A DNA stretch of 23,172 nt, taken from positions 1-23,172 of the forward strand of contig JBBQSU010000047.1 in assembly GCA_038234815.1 (NCBI GenBank). Reading direction: 5' to 3'. Of the stretch, positions 14,804-23,172 are shown piece after piece. The stretch comes from JBBQSU01 sp038234815 (GTDB lineage Bacteria; Planctomycetota; Phycisphaerae; Tepidisphaerales; Tepidisphaeraceae). The notes under the pieces were generated by a model. The model was not told the origin of the DNA. It made no database searches and saw nothing but the letters and a program-made list of their open reading frames with translations. A program made the position numbers and the translations under genes. Positions within the stretch are counted from its first letter, which is position 1. Every line of letters begins with the position of its first letter.

Positions 14804-16672
14804 ATGCATGTTTTCATCAAGAAGAATCAGAAGAAGCTGATGGCGATTTTCGCGGTCGTGCTGATGGTCGCGTTTCTCATTCCGACCGTTGCCACGCGCG
14901 GACAGCGCAGCGACCGCGTGAGCGCAACGGTCTTCGAAAGCCAGCCCGTCTATGCTAGCGAGCTTGCCCAAGCTCGTGGGGAGTGGGAACGGCTCAAGAG
15001 CGTGCAGATTTTCAACCCCTACCAATACGGAAACATTCCGATCGTATATCGATTGGGCCAGTCGGCTGTCGAGGAGATCAACCGCCACCCCGAACTCTTC
15101 TGTCTTTTGCAGGTTGAGGCCCGCGATCTCGGCATTACCGTCACCGACGACCAGGTGGAAACATTGCTCAAATCCGACCAGGTGCGGCTACCGGCGATGA
15201 ATGACATTAGCGAATACGAGCGCACGCGATCGGCCTTGGCGGGCTTGCTGCTGATTGAAAACGGCTTTGAACGCATCGCCAGCAACGTGAAGATCAGCAA
15301 TCCGCTGGGCAAGCGTTTGCTGGCTCAAAATTTTCAGGAGATCAAGGTCGGCCTGGTCGAATTTCCGGTGGCTGAATACACCACGCAGGTGAAAGCCCCC
15401 ACCACCCAGCAGGTACAGGAACAGTTTGCCAAGTGGTCGCAGGTCGAGCCGACGCAGGCCAGCACCCGCGATAATCCTTATGGCGTGGGATACAAGTATC
15501 CCAATCGTGTAAAGCTGCAATACATCACCGTGAAGCACGACGACGTGAAGCACGCGGTGCTCAAGAGCAAAAGCGATCAGGAGTGGGCCGTCACGGCGTT
15601 CCGGTATTACCGGGCGCATCCAGAGCTGTTTCCAACCACCGCCCCCAGCACTACCAAGCCGTCGCCGCCGACCACACGACCATTTGAGCAGGCCCGCACC
15701 GAAGCCATTGATGCCGTCGTGGAACCGCAGGTCGAGAAACTCAGCGGGGAAATTCTGGGTCGGCTGATGGGACAATTGAATACCGATTATGCCGTTGTCG
15801 CTCGGACTCTCGGCGCTGCGGCCCCCACCACCCTTCCCGTCGCCAGCAATGGTGCTGCTTACAACAGCTTCGATTATCTGCAGAACCTGGCAATCGACGT
15901 GCAGAAGCAGTTTGGCGTGCTGCCGACCGTCTCCAACATCGACCAATGGCAGACCCGCCAGCAAGCCAGTGAGCTTCCGGGGATCGGCCAGGCGACGGTG
16001 GACGGGCGCGCATTTGCCGACCAGGCGGTGGTACTTGCCGCTCCATTCTTTAACGAAAGCGATCGCACGCGCCTGCCGGTAACAAACCTGTGGCAGCCGT
16101 CGAATCTGGCTGCCGACGCATCCCGCAATCGATACGTCTTCCGCCTTACGGCCGCCCGACCCGCCGAGGTGCCCACGGACGTTTCCCAAGTCGCGGCGAA
16201 AGTTACGGAGGATTTGCTGAAGGAAAGCTCGCTGCGCGTGGCCCGGGCGGCCGCCATCTCATTTATTGACCAAAGCAAGAAAACGAGCATTGCCGACGCC
16301 GCGACTGCCGATCACCGCAAGGTGATTACGCCCGGCTATCTGAGTGTTAACGCTCCGACGATCGAGGGCTATGCGCTGGACGCGCCTTCGCTACGGACGT
16401 TCCTGGGTGAATCCTTCCGAATGCTGACACTGCCGCGTGGCGAAAAGAAAATGCCGATGACCACGATCGACCTGCCATCGGCAGGAAAGGTATTGGCAGT
16501 GCAACTGGATGACGTGCGGCCTACGTGGACGCCGCAAACAATGGCGTCAGTTCAATGGGAAGCGACCGGTGACGCATGGTCGCGCCTGGCGCAAATGGTG
16601 CAAACCGAATGGTTCAATTGGGATGCCACGACCATGAGACTGAACTACAAGCCCGCCGACCGAAGAGAGTAA
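14804..16672 (+). CDS. membrane-anchored SurA/PpiD-like periplasmic protein
   Basis: The 622-residue protein has a short basic N-terminus (IKKNQKK), one transmembrane helix at about 12-30, and a long exported part, the topology of PpiD-type chaperones. Residues about 40-180 resemble the SurA N-terminal fold: a strand ATVFESQPVYASEL followed by helices, with ARDLGITVTDDQVETLL as the typical segment. A Pro/Thr-rich linker (about 282-297) splits it, and the C-terminal half is mixed. I cannot find the signature of a parvulin-type isomerase domain, so a chaperone or binding role is likelier than catalysis. It sits between the TPR-like and propeller genes, 42 and about 100 nt away. Start: the ATG at 14804 directly precedes the basic stretch and helix, though no clear ribosome-binding site is seen. 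Confidence 0.72.
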   Translation: MHVFIKKNQKKLMAIFAVVLMVAFLIPTVATRGQRSDRVSATVFESQPVYASELAQARGEWERLKSVQIFNPYQYGNIPIVYRLGQSAVEEINRHPELFCLLQVEARDLGITVTDDQVETLLKSDQVRLPAMNDISEYERTRSALAGLLLIENGFERIASNVKISNPLGKRLLAQNFQEIKVGLVEFPVAEYTTQVKAPTTQQVQEQFAKWSQVEPTQASTRDNPYGVGYKYPNRVKLQYITVKHDDVKHAVLKSKSDQEWAVTAFRYYRAHPELFPTTAPSTTKPSPPTTRPFEQARTEAIDAVVEPQVEKLSGEILGRLMGQLNTDYAVVARTLGAAAPTTLPVASNGAAYNSFDYLQNLAIDVQKQFGVLPTVSNIDQWQTRQQASELPGIGQATVDGRAFADQAVVLAAPFFNESDRTRLPVTNLWQPSNLAADASRNRYVFRLTAARPAEVPTDVSQVAAKVTEDLLKESSLRVARAAAISFIDQSKKTSIADAATADHRKVITPGYLSVNAPTIEGYALDAPSLRTFLGESFRMLTLPRGEKKMPMTTIDLPSAGKVLAVQLDDVRPTWTPQTMASVQWEATGDAWSRLAQMVQTEWFNWDATTMRLNYKPADRRE

Positions 16673-16774
16673 GTTGCGGCGGGTGCTACGATTCGCGGTC
16701 TATAGTGCCATCAGGCTTCGGGTGCTACTCAATTTGACTTTGATTCCCGCTCCCGGGCGGCGTACTCTCAGGTG

Positions 16775-19700
16775 ATGCTGCACTGGTGCAAAACGCGACT
16801 GCTGGCAAACACTCTCAGCTTGCTTGACCCACGCTCGTGCGCGGCGCTGGCGATCATCGCTTTCTTCCGTCTATCCAGTCCTGCTGACGCCCAGATCGCT
16901 GACCCCAATAGCGTCCGCGATGTATCGGGCGGAGTTTATGTACACGATTCGGGGGTGGTGACAGAGAAATTGTCTCTGGCCGACCGGATGCAGCGACTGG
17001 GCGAATGGGGAAAGTCTGCGGAAATCTACCAGGAAATTATCGAGGGGTTTCTCGATCGGGTTATACCGGTAGCGGGCCAGAAAGACCCCGAACGGTATGT
17101 CGGTGTGGTCACCGAAGTTCAACAGCGGATGGCGAAATGGCCGCCAGCAGGCATCCAGGCCTACAACGCTCGCTACGATGCCCAAGCGGCCCAAATGTTG
17201 GTTGCAGCCAGCGATCGGGCGGCCCTGCGTGTGATACTCAACCGCTATTTTGCGACGGATTCAGCAAGGGAAGCCGGTAAGCGCCTTATCGATCTGGCTT
17301 TGGAGTCCGGCGATTTCCTCTCCGCGGGGTGGACGGCCGAACAGTTGCTGCAATTTCATCCGTCACTTGCTCTTGATCGCCATACCCTGCTCTATCGGGC
17401 GGCGATCGCATTTCATCTGGCCGGGGATGAAAGCAAGGCGGCCCGTTGGGCTGGGGAATTGAAAGAGAAGTTTCCCGCTGCGATCGGAACACTGCGCGGC
17501 ACTGATGTGATCCTCGCCGAGGTGATCGATGCTGACCTTAAGGCGCCCCTTCCCGCGCTCGCTCCACAGCCCGCCGAGTCCTGGCCGATGTTTGGCGGGT
17601 CCAATCAGCGAAATCGCGTTAGCTCCGGGAACGGAAGGCCGGGAGCTAAAACCTACTCCCTGGAACTGCACGGATTCGACGCCGCGGGATCTCCGTCGCC
17701 CGGCGGGCCGGACGTTCGAGCATTATTCCAACGTCGGCAAGATGCCGGCCAGTTACTAACCGTTTACCCCGTCGTCGATCGCGGGGAAATGTTCTTTCAA
17801 GACGGCCGGCGATTGTATGCCCTTCATGCCGACAACGACGGCCCGCTCCCCGGCTGGGCGCAAACCTATCCGGGCGATCCGCGGCAGCGTGGCGGGCAGT
17901 TCATCATCGACGCGCCCGGCCCCACTTCCGCGTCCGAACTCACCGTCACCCTTACCGAGGATTCCGTTCTGGCCATCATGGGACAGACCGATCAAACTCT
18001 TCTCATGCAACTGGGCCGAAGCCCGCAACGGATTCCCCAGTTGGTATGCCTGAACCGGCAAACCGGCAAGGAACGCTGGCGAGGCCCCAAAGGAATCCCA
18101 CCCGATCGCGCGCAGCTTCAGACCGCCCAGCCCACCGGCTCCCCCATCGTCATTGGCGACAATGTTTTCGTCACGCTCCGTAATAGCAAGGGGATGCAAC
18201 TGAACGACTCCTTCGTCGTCTGCCTGGAACTGGCCAGCGGGAAATTCCGTTGGGCCACCTATATTGCCAGCGCCAACGCATCGATGACGATGGACGGAGA
18301 ACTGGTATTGGCCCCCCTCAGTGATACGCATTTGGCATCAACCGGCGACCGGTTGTTCGTCTGCACTGATCTCGGTGCGGTCGCGGCGCTCGACGCAAGC
18401 AACGGCCAAGTGCTCTGGCTAAATCTCTACCCCCGTGAGGCTCCCGAAAATCCGCTTAACAACCCCATGCGCTGGGGCCAACGCCGCCTCCCCGATCGAA
18501 CCTCCGCCTTTAAGCCCTGGACGAGTAATCCTGCCATCGTCGATCACGGAAGAGTGCTGGCGCTGCCTAATGACGGGAAATTCCTTCACATCTACGACGC
18601 CGGCACTGGTGCGATCCTCAAGCGGATCGATCTGGCCCAACTCAATGAAACCAATCGGTCCGGTCCAACCGATACCCCGGACACCCTTGTGGGTGTGGTC
18701 GATGGCAAAATCATCCTGGCCGGGTCGCTCAGTGTTTACTGCATCGACATCAATGCCTATCAACCGGATCGGCCGATGCGAGATAATCTGCCGGCGATTT
18801 TATGGAAGAAGCAGTTTTTTGAGGGCAACGCCATTCGGGGCCGAAGTTTTGTGACGACCGACGCGGTCTACGTCTCAACGCAAAGGAACATCAACTGCAT
18901 CCGGATGAAAAACGGAGCCGTTGAGATGACCTATCCCGCGGGGGACCGCGAGTGGGACGAGGGTGAAGGTCCGGGCAACATTCTGGTGCTTGGGGACCGG
19001 GTGATCGTCGCCGGGGATCGGGCCGTGGTGGTGTACAGCGATTTGAACTTAGCCAAGGCTCGCCTCGACGCTGCAGTGGCTGCTGATCCGGCGAATCCCG
19101 GTCCGCGGCTCGATTACGCCGAGGTGATGGACACCGCAGGGCAAAGTGATCTGGCGTTGACCAAACTGGATGAGGCGATCGAACTGCTTTCCAAGGGATC
19201 CCAATCGCCCGACCTGCGTCAAAGGGCATTTGAAGATTGCCTGCGCTTTGCCGCTCGGCTTACAAAAGACCCCGACAATGTCCCATTGATGCGCCGGAGT
19301 GCCGACATCTACAGCCGGGCCGCGAAGTTGGCGCAAACGCCTGCGCAACAAGCGGTGTGGCGCGTACAACGCGCAGCGCTGGCCGACAATATGCGAGACG
19401 GCGCGACTGCGGTTCAGTTCTACCAGGAAATTCTGGCCAACGACGCCGTTCGTGCGTGCGTGGTGCCGGCCGAATCCTCGGGCCTGGTACTTCCCGCAGG
19501 GCAGGTGGCCGAGCGCGCCATCGACCGGCTGAAACGCCGGTACGGCGCGACCGTATATGCCCCGTTTGAACGCAAGGCCGGCGAGGCTCTGGCAGCGGCG
19601 GGCACGAGCGCAAATCCCGCCAGTCTCGTCAACGTGGCCGAACAATTTCCCAACGCGCGCTGCGCTCCGCAGGCACTGCTGCAGGCCGTCGAGGCCTACG

Positions 19701-21478
19701 AAGCGCGCAGCGACGCCCGCCAAGCCCTTCTGGTCTTACGGCAGCTCTACTTTTCGTATGCCGATTTCGAAAACCGACCGGCGGTGCTGGAATCAATGGC
19801 TCGAAACTACTTGGCGATGCCCGGGCGAGTCAGTTCGGCAATTGCCCGGCTGGCCCAGGGCGCGCGACTCGGAAATCCCAACCTCCAGCGTCCGCTGCGC
19901 CTGCCCGATGGCAAACTCATCACCGGCATCACTCTGAGCGCCGCTGCGGAGGAACTGCGTACCTTTGCCGCGCGGCAGGCCCCTGGCACCATGCCCGATG
20001 TGGGCCTCCCCATCCCCGGCACCGGCCGTAAGGTTTCGGGCCTCCGGCCTTTTTCTGAGGTCACCGACGCGGCGATTTCAGACGTGGCTGCAATCGTGGA
20101 CTGCAACGACGATGTGAGCCGCCCCGACCGGATTGTCTTGAGTAAATCGGACAAGGCGACATGGGTGATCGAACCGGCGGCGCCACAGCCCAAGATGACA
20201 CTCGACGCTACATTTGGCCCGGCGCGGGGCTGTGCGTGGGTGGGAGGCGCGCTGCTATTGTGGAGCGATGCCAGGGTCTCTCTGCATTATCCCGACACAC
20301 AAACGACCGCATGGCAAATAGACTGTGCATCGCTGCCTGCCCTGGAACTGTCAGTCGATCCCGAGTTGGACGTGATCGACCTGGCCGGGGTTGCTGATGA
20401 GCGAGAGCGAGCAATTTTTGCGAACGGCAGACGCCTGGCGATCCAGCCCGGCGCGGTGCGCCGCTTTCTGCGTGCCCCACGCGCCGTGCCAGCACCCGCC
20501 CCCCGCGCGCCCCATTCGACAGAGATCATCACGCAGGTCTGCCCAAATTCCGATCGCATCTTTGTTGGCACCAGCACCGGACGGATATTTTGTATCGATC
20601 CGGCCAAGGGCAACATCATCTGGCAGAATCGCTCAACGGAAGACCCCATTGACCGCCTGGTTGCCAACGACGACTTCTGTGCCGGCAAGGCCGCGAACGA
20701 AGCGACCGCGATGTTGCTGGTCATTGACAACTATTCCGGCCGTCCGATCGGTCGCCGCAGTTTCAACCTCGCCAACGGCCAACCGCTGTGCAATCTGGCA
20801 TTGTCCGTCGACGGCACGCTGGTATTTACCCTTCCCGACAAGCTGTTTATCAAAGACCTCTTTGAGCCTTGGAAAAATGAAGCCCGACGAGTTGAATCCG
20901 ACTCAGCAGACGGCGCGCTGAACCTGGCCGGGACGGCACCGGATCAACTGCAAGTGGTTGACGGTCGCATTATCGTATTGGCCGACGAGGGACGGTTCGT
21001 CCGGGTCCATTCCCTCGAAACCGGCCGGCTGCTAAGGCTGCCCGGGGAGCCGGGGAAACCGACCATCCCGCTTTCCTTCAGCACCGGTGCCGCCAACTGG
21101 ACCGTCCGCCTGCGCGTTATAGGCCCGCGATTGTATGCCCTGTCGCCATTAAGCGTTCTGTCGATCAACCTGGACAAGCCTGCCGATGCCTGGAACCTGA
21201 ACTTGCCGGTCGAACCGGAGGCCCCGCGAAATTTCAGTTCCCTCACGATCGCCCGGGATTTCCTCTGCGCGTTCGATGAACTGACCACTACCCGCAACAC
21301 CCGGCGGTTGTACGCTTTTGGCCGCTATCCCGCGGAAGGTTCCGACGGCGAATCAGGACGACTGGACTACCAACAGGATTTGACCCACCCCGCCGGGATT
21401 CTTTGGATCAGGCCGGTCAATCATGGGCTGGCTTTTTTGAGCGGAGACGGAAAACTTCATTTCCTAAAATCGAATTAG
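16775..21478 (+). CDS. giant exported PQQ-like beta-propeller protein with TPR-like regions
   Basis: The 1567-residue protein begins with a long signal peptide (hydrophobic 21-34, likely cleavage after ADA at 37-39). The layout is: helical TPR-like region to about 240; first propeller from SWPMFGG near 269 to about 755, with PQQ-type blade ends such as CLNRQTGKERW, CLELASGKFRW and ALDASNGQVLW; a second helical region at about 760-1020 (KARLDAAVAADPANPG, LTKLDEAIELL); and another propeller segment from about 1255 (RIFVGTSTGRIFCIDPAKGNIIW) to the C-terminus. PQQ-like repeats of this kind usually bind no cofactor and serve as scaffolds, as in BamB. Such proteins are typical of planctomycetes. 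Start: ATG 16775; a GTG directly before it (16772) is equally possible, and neither has a good ribosome-binding site. Confidence 0.85.
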   Translation: MLHWCKTRLLANTLSLLDPRSCAALAIIAFFRLSSPADAQIADPNSVRDVSGGVYVHDSGVVTEKLSLADRMQRLGEWGKSAEIYQEIIEGFLDRVIPVAGQKDPERYVGVVTEVQQRMAKWPPAGIQAYNARYDAQAAQMLVAASDRAALRVILNRYFATDSAREAGKRLIDLALESGDFLSAGWTAEQLLQFHPSLALDRHTLLYRAAIAFHLAGDESKAARWAGELKEKFPAAIGTLRGTDVILAEVIDADLKAPLPALAPQPAESWPMFGGSNQRNRVSSGNGRPGAKTYSLELHGFDAAGSPSPGGPDVRALFQRRQDAGQLLTVYPVVDRGEMFFQDGRRLYALHADNDGPLPGWAQTYPGDPRQRGGQFIIDAPGPTSASELTVTLTEDSVLAIMGQTDQTLLMQLGRSPQRIPQLVCLNRQTGKERWRGPKGIPPDRAQLQTAQPTGSPIVIGDNVFVTLRNSKGMQLNDSFVVCLELASGKFRWATYIASANASMTMDGELVLAPLSDTHLASTGDRLFVCTDLGAVAALDASNGQVLWLNLYPREAPENPLNNPMRWGQRRLPDRTSAFKPWTSNPAIVDHGRVLALPNDGKFLHIYDAGTGAILKRIDLAQLNETNRSGPTDTPDTLVGVVDGKIILAGSLSVYCIDINAYQPDRPMRDNLPAILWKKQFFEGNAIRGRSFVTTDAVYVSTQRNINCIRMKNGAVEMTYPAGDREWDEGEGPGNILVLGDRVIVAGDRAVVVYSDLNLAKARLDAAVAADPANPGPRLDYAEVMDTAGQSDLALTKLDEAIELLSKGSQSPDLRQRAFEDCLRFAARLTKDPDNVPLMRRSADIYSRAAKLAQTPAQQAVWRVQRAALADNMRDGATAVQFYQEILANDAVRACVVPAESSGLVLPAGQVAERAIDRLKRRYGATVYAPFERKAGEALAAAGTSANPASLVNVAEQFPNARCAPQALLQAVEAYEARSDARQALLVLRQLYFSYADFENRPAVLESMARNYLAMPGRVSSAIARLAQGARLGNPNLQRPLRLPDGKLITGITLSAAAEELRTFAARQAPGTMPDVGLPIPGTGRKVSGLRPFSEVTDAAISDVAAIVDCNDDVSRPDRIVLSKSDKATWVIEPAAPQPKMTLDATFGPARGCAWVGGALLLWSDARVSLHYPDTQTTAWQIDCASLPALELSVDPELDVIDLAGVADERERAIFANGRRLAIQPGAVRRFLRAPRAVPAPAPRAPHSTEIITQVCPNSDRIFVGTSTGRIFCIDPAKGNIIWQNRSTEDPIDRLVANDDFCAGKAANEATAMLLVIDNYSGRPIGRRSFNLANGQPLCNLALSVDGTLVFTLPDKLFIKDLFEPWKNEARRVESDSADGALNLAGTAPDQLQVVDGRIIVLADEGRFVRVHSLETGRLLRLPGEPGKPTIPLSFSTGAANWTVRLRVIGPRLYALSPLSVLSINLDKPADAWNLNLPVEPEAPRNFSSLTIARDFLCAFDELTTTRNTRRLYAFGRYPAEGSDGESGRLDYQQDLTHPAGILWIRPVNHGLAFLSGDGKLHFLKSN

Positions 21479-21694
21479 TCGGCATTTGGGCCGCATCATC
21501 GAGCCTGCCGGCGCGTGTTCCATTTTCCAGGTCGGCACTGGCAGACTCTTCCGGCGAAACAACGCAGGATTGATGCAGAATCAAACTGCCACTTCGACGG
21601 ATCACAGTGCACGGGATAATAGAAATCGCCAGAGTCGATGTTCTTTGGGTTCTACGATAAAAAAAGTGGCGAGTATCCGTAATGAGGATCGATT

Positions 21695-22702
21695 TTACGC
21701 GTTTACAACCACTTTGATCGCCGCAGCTTTGTCGTCGCGGCAGGTGGTCATCGCTTGCTGGATATCTTGCAGAGCAAATCGGTGTGAGACCAGCTTTTCA
21801 CCGGGGATGATGCCCGTTTGAAGCAATAGCAGCACCTGCGGGAAGTAGATCGCGGGGCTGGCGTGGCTGGCACGAAGCTGCAGTTTTTTGAAATGGAATG
21901 CGTTCGCATCGAAGCTGATGACAGGGTTACCCGTGCCAATTCCGATGTATGTTATCACCCCGCCATACGACAGCAGCGGAAGCGCCATAGGCAGCACCTC
22001 AACCGGAGCCGTAACCAGCAGCCGATCGAACTGCCCGTGCAGCGCTGGGTCAAACGGCGTAGAACCATCTACAGGCACAATTCGCGCGCCAAGCGACTCG
22101 GCCAGTTCCACCCGCTTGAGGCTTTGCGGCCGGGAGAACGCTGCGACGGACGATGCGCCGGCCCGGGCCGCTATGGCGATGGCCATGAGGCCGATCGGGC
22201 CGACGCCGATCACGCCCACGCGGTCGGCCAGTTGAATGTCGGCGGTTTTCACGAGGTCGAAGGCCACGCCGGCAGGCTCGGCAAGGCAAGCCACTTCGGC
22301 CGATAGCTGCTGATAAGGCACGCAAGCGCAGGCCGGGGCGATCATCCGCTGGCTGAAACCCATCGCTGGTTGCGACCAGAAATTGGCCGCCTTGGCACAA
22401 AGGTCTATCCGCCCGCTCCGGCACAATGCGCATGTCCCGCAATAGCTGCTGCTCTCCAGGACCACTTTCTGCCCGACCGACACATTCCGCACGCCCGCGC
22501 CGATCCCTTCGATCGTGCCAGCCACTTCATGCCCAAACGGCCCCCAGTCCTTGCGCGTGATCGCCGCCGACAAGTCGGTCCCGCAAATTCCGCAGGCGTT
22601 AATCTTCAACAGCACCTGATCCTCGCCCAATACGTCAGGCAATTTCACGTCGATCAATCGCGTTTCATAAGGCGCGCGCATTTGCGCACTTTTTACGTTC
22701 AT
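21695..22702 (-). CDS. zinc-dependent medium-chain alcohol/polyol dehydrogenase
   Basis: The 335-residue enzyme belongs to the medium-chain dehydrogenase family, which oxidises alcohols, polyols or sugars with NAD(P). The catalytic zinc site is complete (Cys40 in CGICGTD, His58-Glu59 in GHE, Glu142 in AEP). The structural zinc loop is complete too: Cys88, 91, 94 and 102. The Rossmann motif GVGPIG lies at 166-171. The second strand ends in FSRPQSLKR with no acidic residue, which hints at NADP preference; this is inference. GGAG nine bases before the ATG supports the start. It is 48 nt downstream of the Gfo/Idh/MocA gene on the same strand, suggesting a joint sugar or inositol-type oxidation pathway. 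The exact substrate is not predictable. Confidence 0.9.
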   Translation of the reverse strand: MNVKSAQMRAPYETRLIDVKLPDVLGEDQVLLKINACGICGTDLSAAITRKDWGPFGHEVAGTIEGIGAGVRNVSVGQKVVLESSSYCGTCALCRSGRIDLCAKAANFWSQPAMGFSQRMIAPACACVPYQQLSAEVACLAEPAGVAFDLVKTADIQLADRVGVIGVGPIGLMAIAIAARAGASSVAAFSRPQSLKRVELAESLGARIVPVDGSTPFDPALHGQFDRLLVTAPVEVLPMALPLLSYGGVITYIGIGTGNPVISFDANAFHFKKLQLRASHASPAIYFPQVLLLLQTGIIPGEKLVSHRFALQDIQQAMTTCRDDKAAAIKVVVNA

Positions 22703-22750
22703 CTTGGCTTACTCCGTTGGGCGAGTCGGTCTTTCACACAATCGGCGATC

Positions 22751-23172
22751 TTACGCTTCCCATGCGATTTCAACATGTCTGCCGGAATCCGCCGACTCCT
22801 GCGTCGTTTCCAGCAACAGGTCCACGCGATAGCCGGTATAGCGATCCTGCTCGCCCTGCTGCCCGGCGGCGATTTGATTCAGAAAGAACCGCTCGGCCTC
22901 GACAAACGGATCGACGATGGCCAGGGCAAATTCGGTAAACGTGCCTGCGGAATTGTCGTAATAAGACAGCCGGGCGGCGTTGTTAAGCGGTTCGTTCCAC
23001 ACGGGTGTTTCCAAAGTCAATCGGCCATTAACCCCGCTGATCTCCAAGCCCTCTTCCCACCCACGCCGTTCGTATCCGATCCTGGCAAGCGGGTGCCAGT
23101 TGGCCTCGAAGTGGCCCGTCCCGCCGGACTCAAGATCAAATAGCGCGTGGCTCATCAGGTCAACGTCGCTGC
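22751..23172 (-). CDS. Gfo/Idh/MocA-family oxidoreductase, C-terminal part (cut by window edge)
   Basis: The frame stays open to the right edge (SDVDL precedes the first internal Met at 23155), so only the last 140 residues are visible. They match the C-terminal domain of the family: ALFDLESGGTGHFEANW, then ISGVNGRLTLETP, a strand, and the helix EAERFFLNQIAAG followed by a dyad-type tail. The NAD(P)-binding Rossmann domain and the catalytic Lys lie beyond the window. Members oxidise or reduce sugars, inositols or related compounds. The gene is upstream of the zinc dehydrogenase and probably co-transcribed with it. Confidence 0.78.
   Translation of the reverse strand, partial: SDVDLMSHALFDLESGGTGHFEANWHPLARIGYERRGWEEGLEISGVNGRLTLETPVWNEPLNNAARLSYYDNSAGTFTEFALAIVDPFVEAERFFLNQIAAGQQGEQDRYTGYRVDLLLETTQESADSGRHVEIAWEA

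Noticed and set aside
15188..16189. 333-codon minus-strand frame inside the SurA/PpiD-like gene
   Set aside because: It is an antisense shadow with His/Gly/Arg-rich composition and no domain signature.
21479..21694. Possible small gene or terminator between the propeller gene and the dehydrogenase
   Set aside because: No frame has support and no stem with a T run was found in this 216-bp convergent gap.

Overview
The window looks like chromosomal DNA of a GC-rich, Gram-negative-type bacterium, most likely a planctomycete of the Phycisphaerae type. This is an inference from gene content: many secreted proteins of unknown function, a very large exported beta-propeller/TPR protein, a lipoprotein, and housekeeping genes (ispD, nadE, tsf, rpsB, ileS, purN) scattered among lineage-specific genes. 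I see no phage, CRISPR array, tRNA, rRNA or intact transposon.

Layout. 1-720: a mostly gene-free region with a cluster of perfect dyads (90-223), a run of stem-loops (463-551) and a broken 5' end of ychF (591-672). 721-2374 (minus): an exported phosphodiesterase-type hydrolase followed by ispD, almost touching. 2592-3389 (plus): a disordered, C-terminally anchored protein of unknown function. 3430-6474 (minus): a zinc-ribbon membrane protein followed 12 nt later by glutamine-dependent NAD+ synthetase. 6715-7113 (plus): a small secreted coiled-coil protein. 7200-8899 (minus): rpsB-tsf, ending in a strong intrinsic terminator. 8900-9334: a divergent control region with hairpins on both sides. 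9335-12799 (plus): ileS-purN. 12836-13414 (minus): a DUF2459-like lipoprotein. 13691-21478 (plus): three collinear exported or anchored proteins (TPR-like, SurA/PpiD-like, giant propeller). 21695-23172 (minus): a Gfo/Idh/MocA oxidoreductase cut by the window edge, followed by a zinc-dependent medium-chain dehydrogenase, probably a polyol/sugar oxidation pair.

How genes work together. rpsB-tsf and ileS-purN supply translation and purine synthesis. ispD makes an isoprenoid precursor and nadE makes NAD+, the cofactor class that the dehydrogenase pair at the right end needs. The 13691-21478 block reads as a cell-envelope module, though its job cannot be read from sequence.

The observations I rate highest are: (1) two diverged copies of a 136-139 bp element with terminal inverted repeats (6547-6682 and 13462-13600, opposite orientation); (2) an IleRS that keeps the C-terminal zinc-finger sequence framework but has lost three of its four cysteines; (3) the ychF N-terminal remnant; (4) the dyad cluster at 90-223. 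No complete new defence or mobile system is visible. Start sites were chosen by domain, signal-peptide and ribosome-binding evidence and are mostly downstream of the longest possible ORF start.
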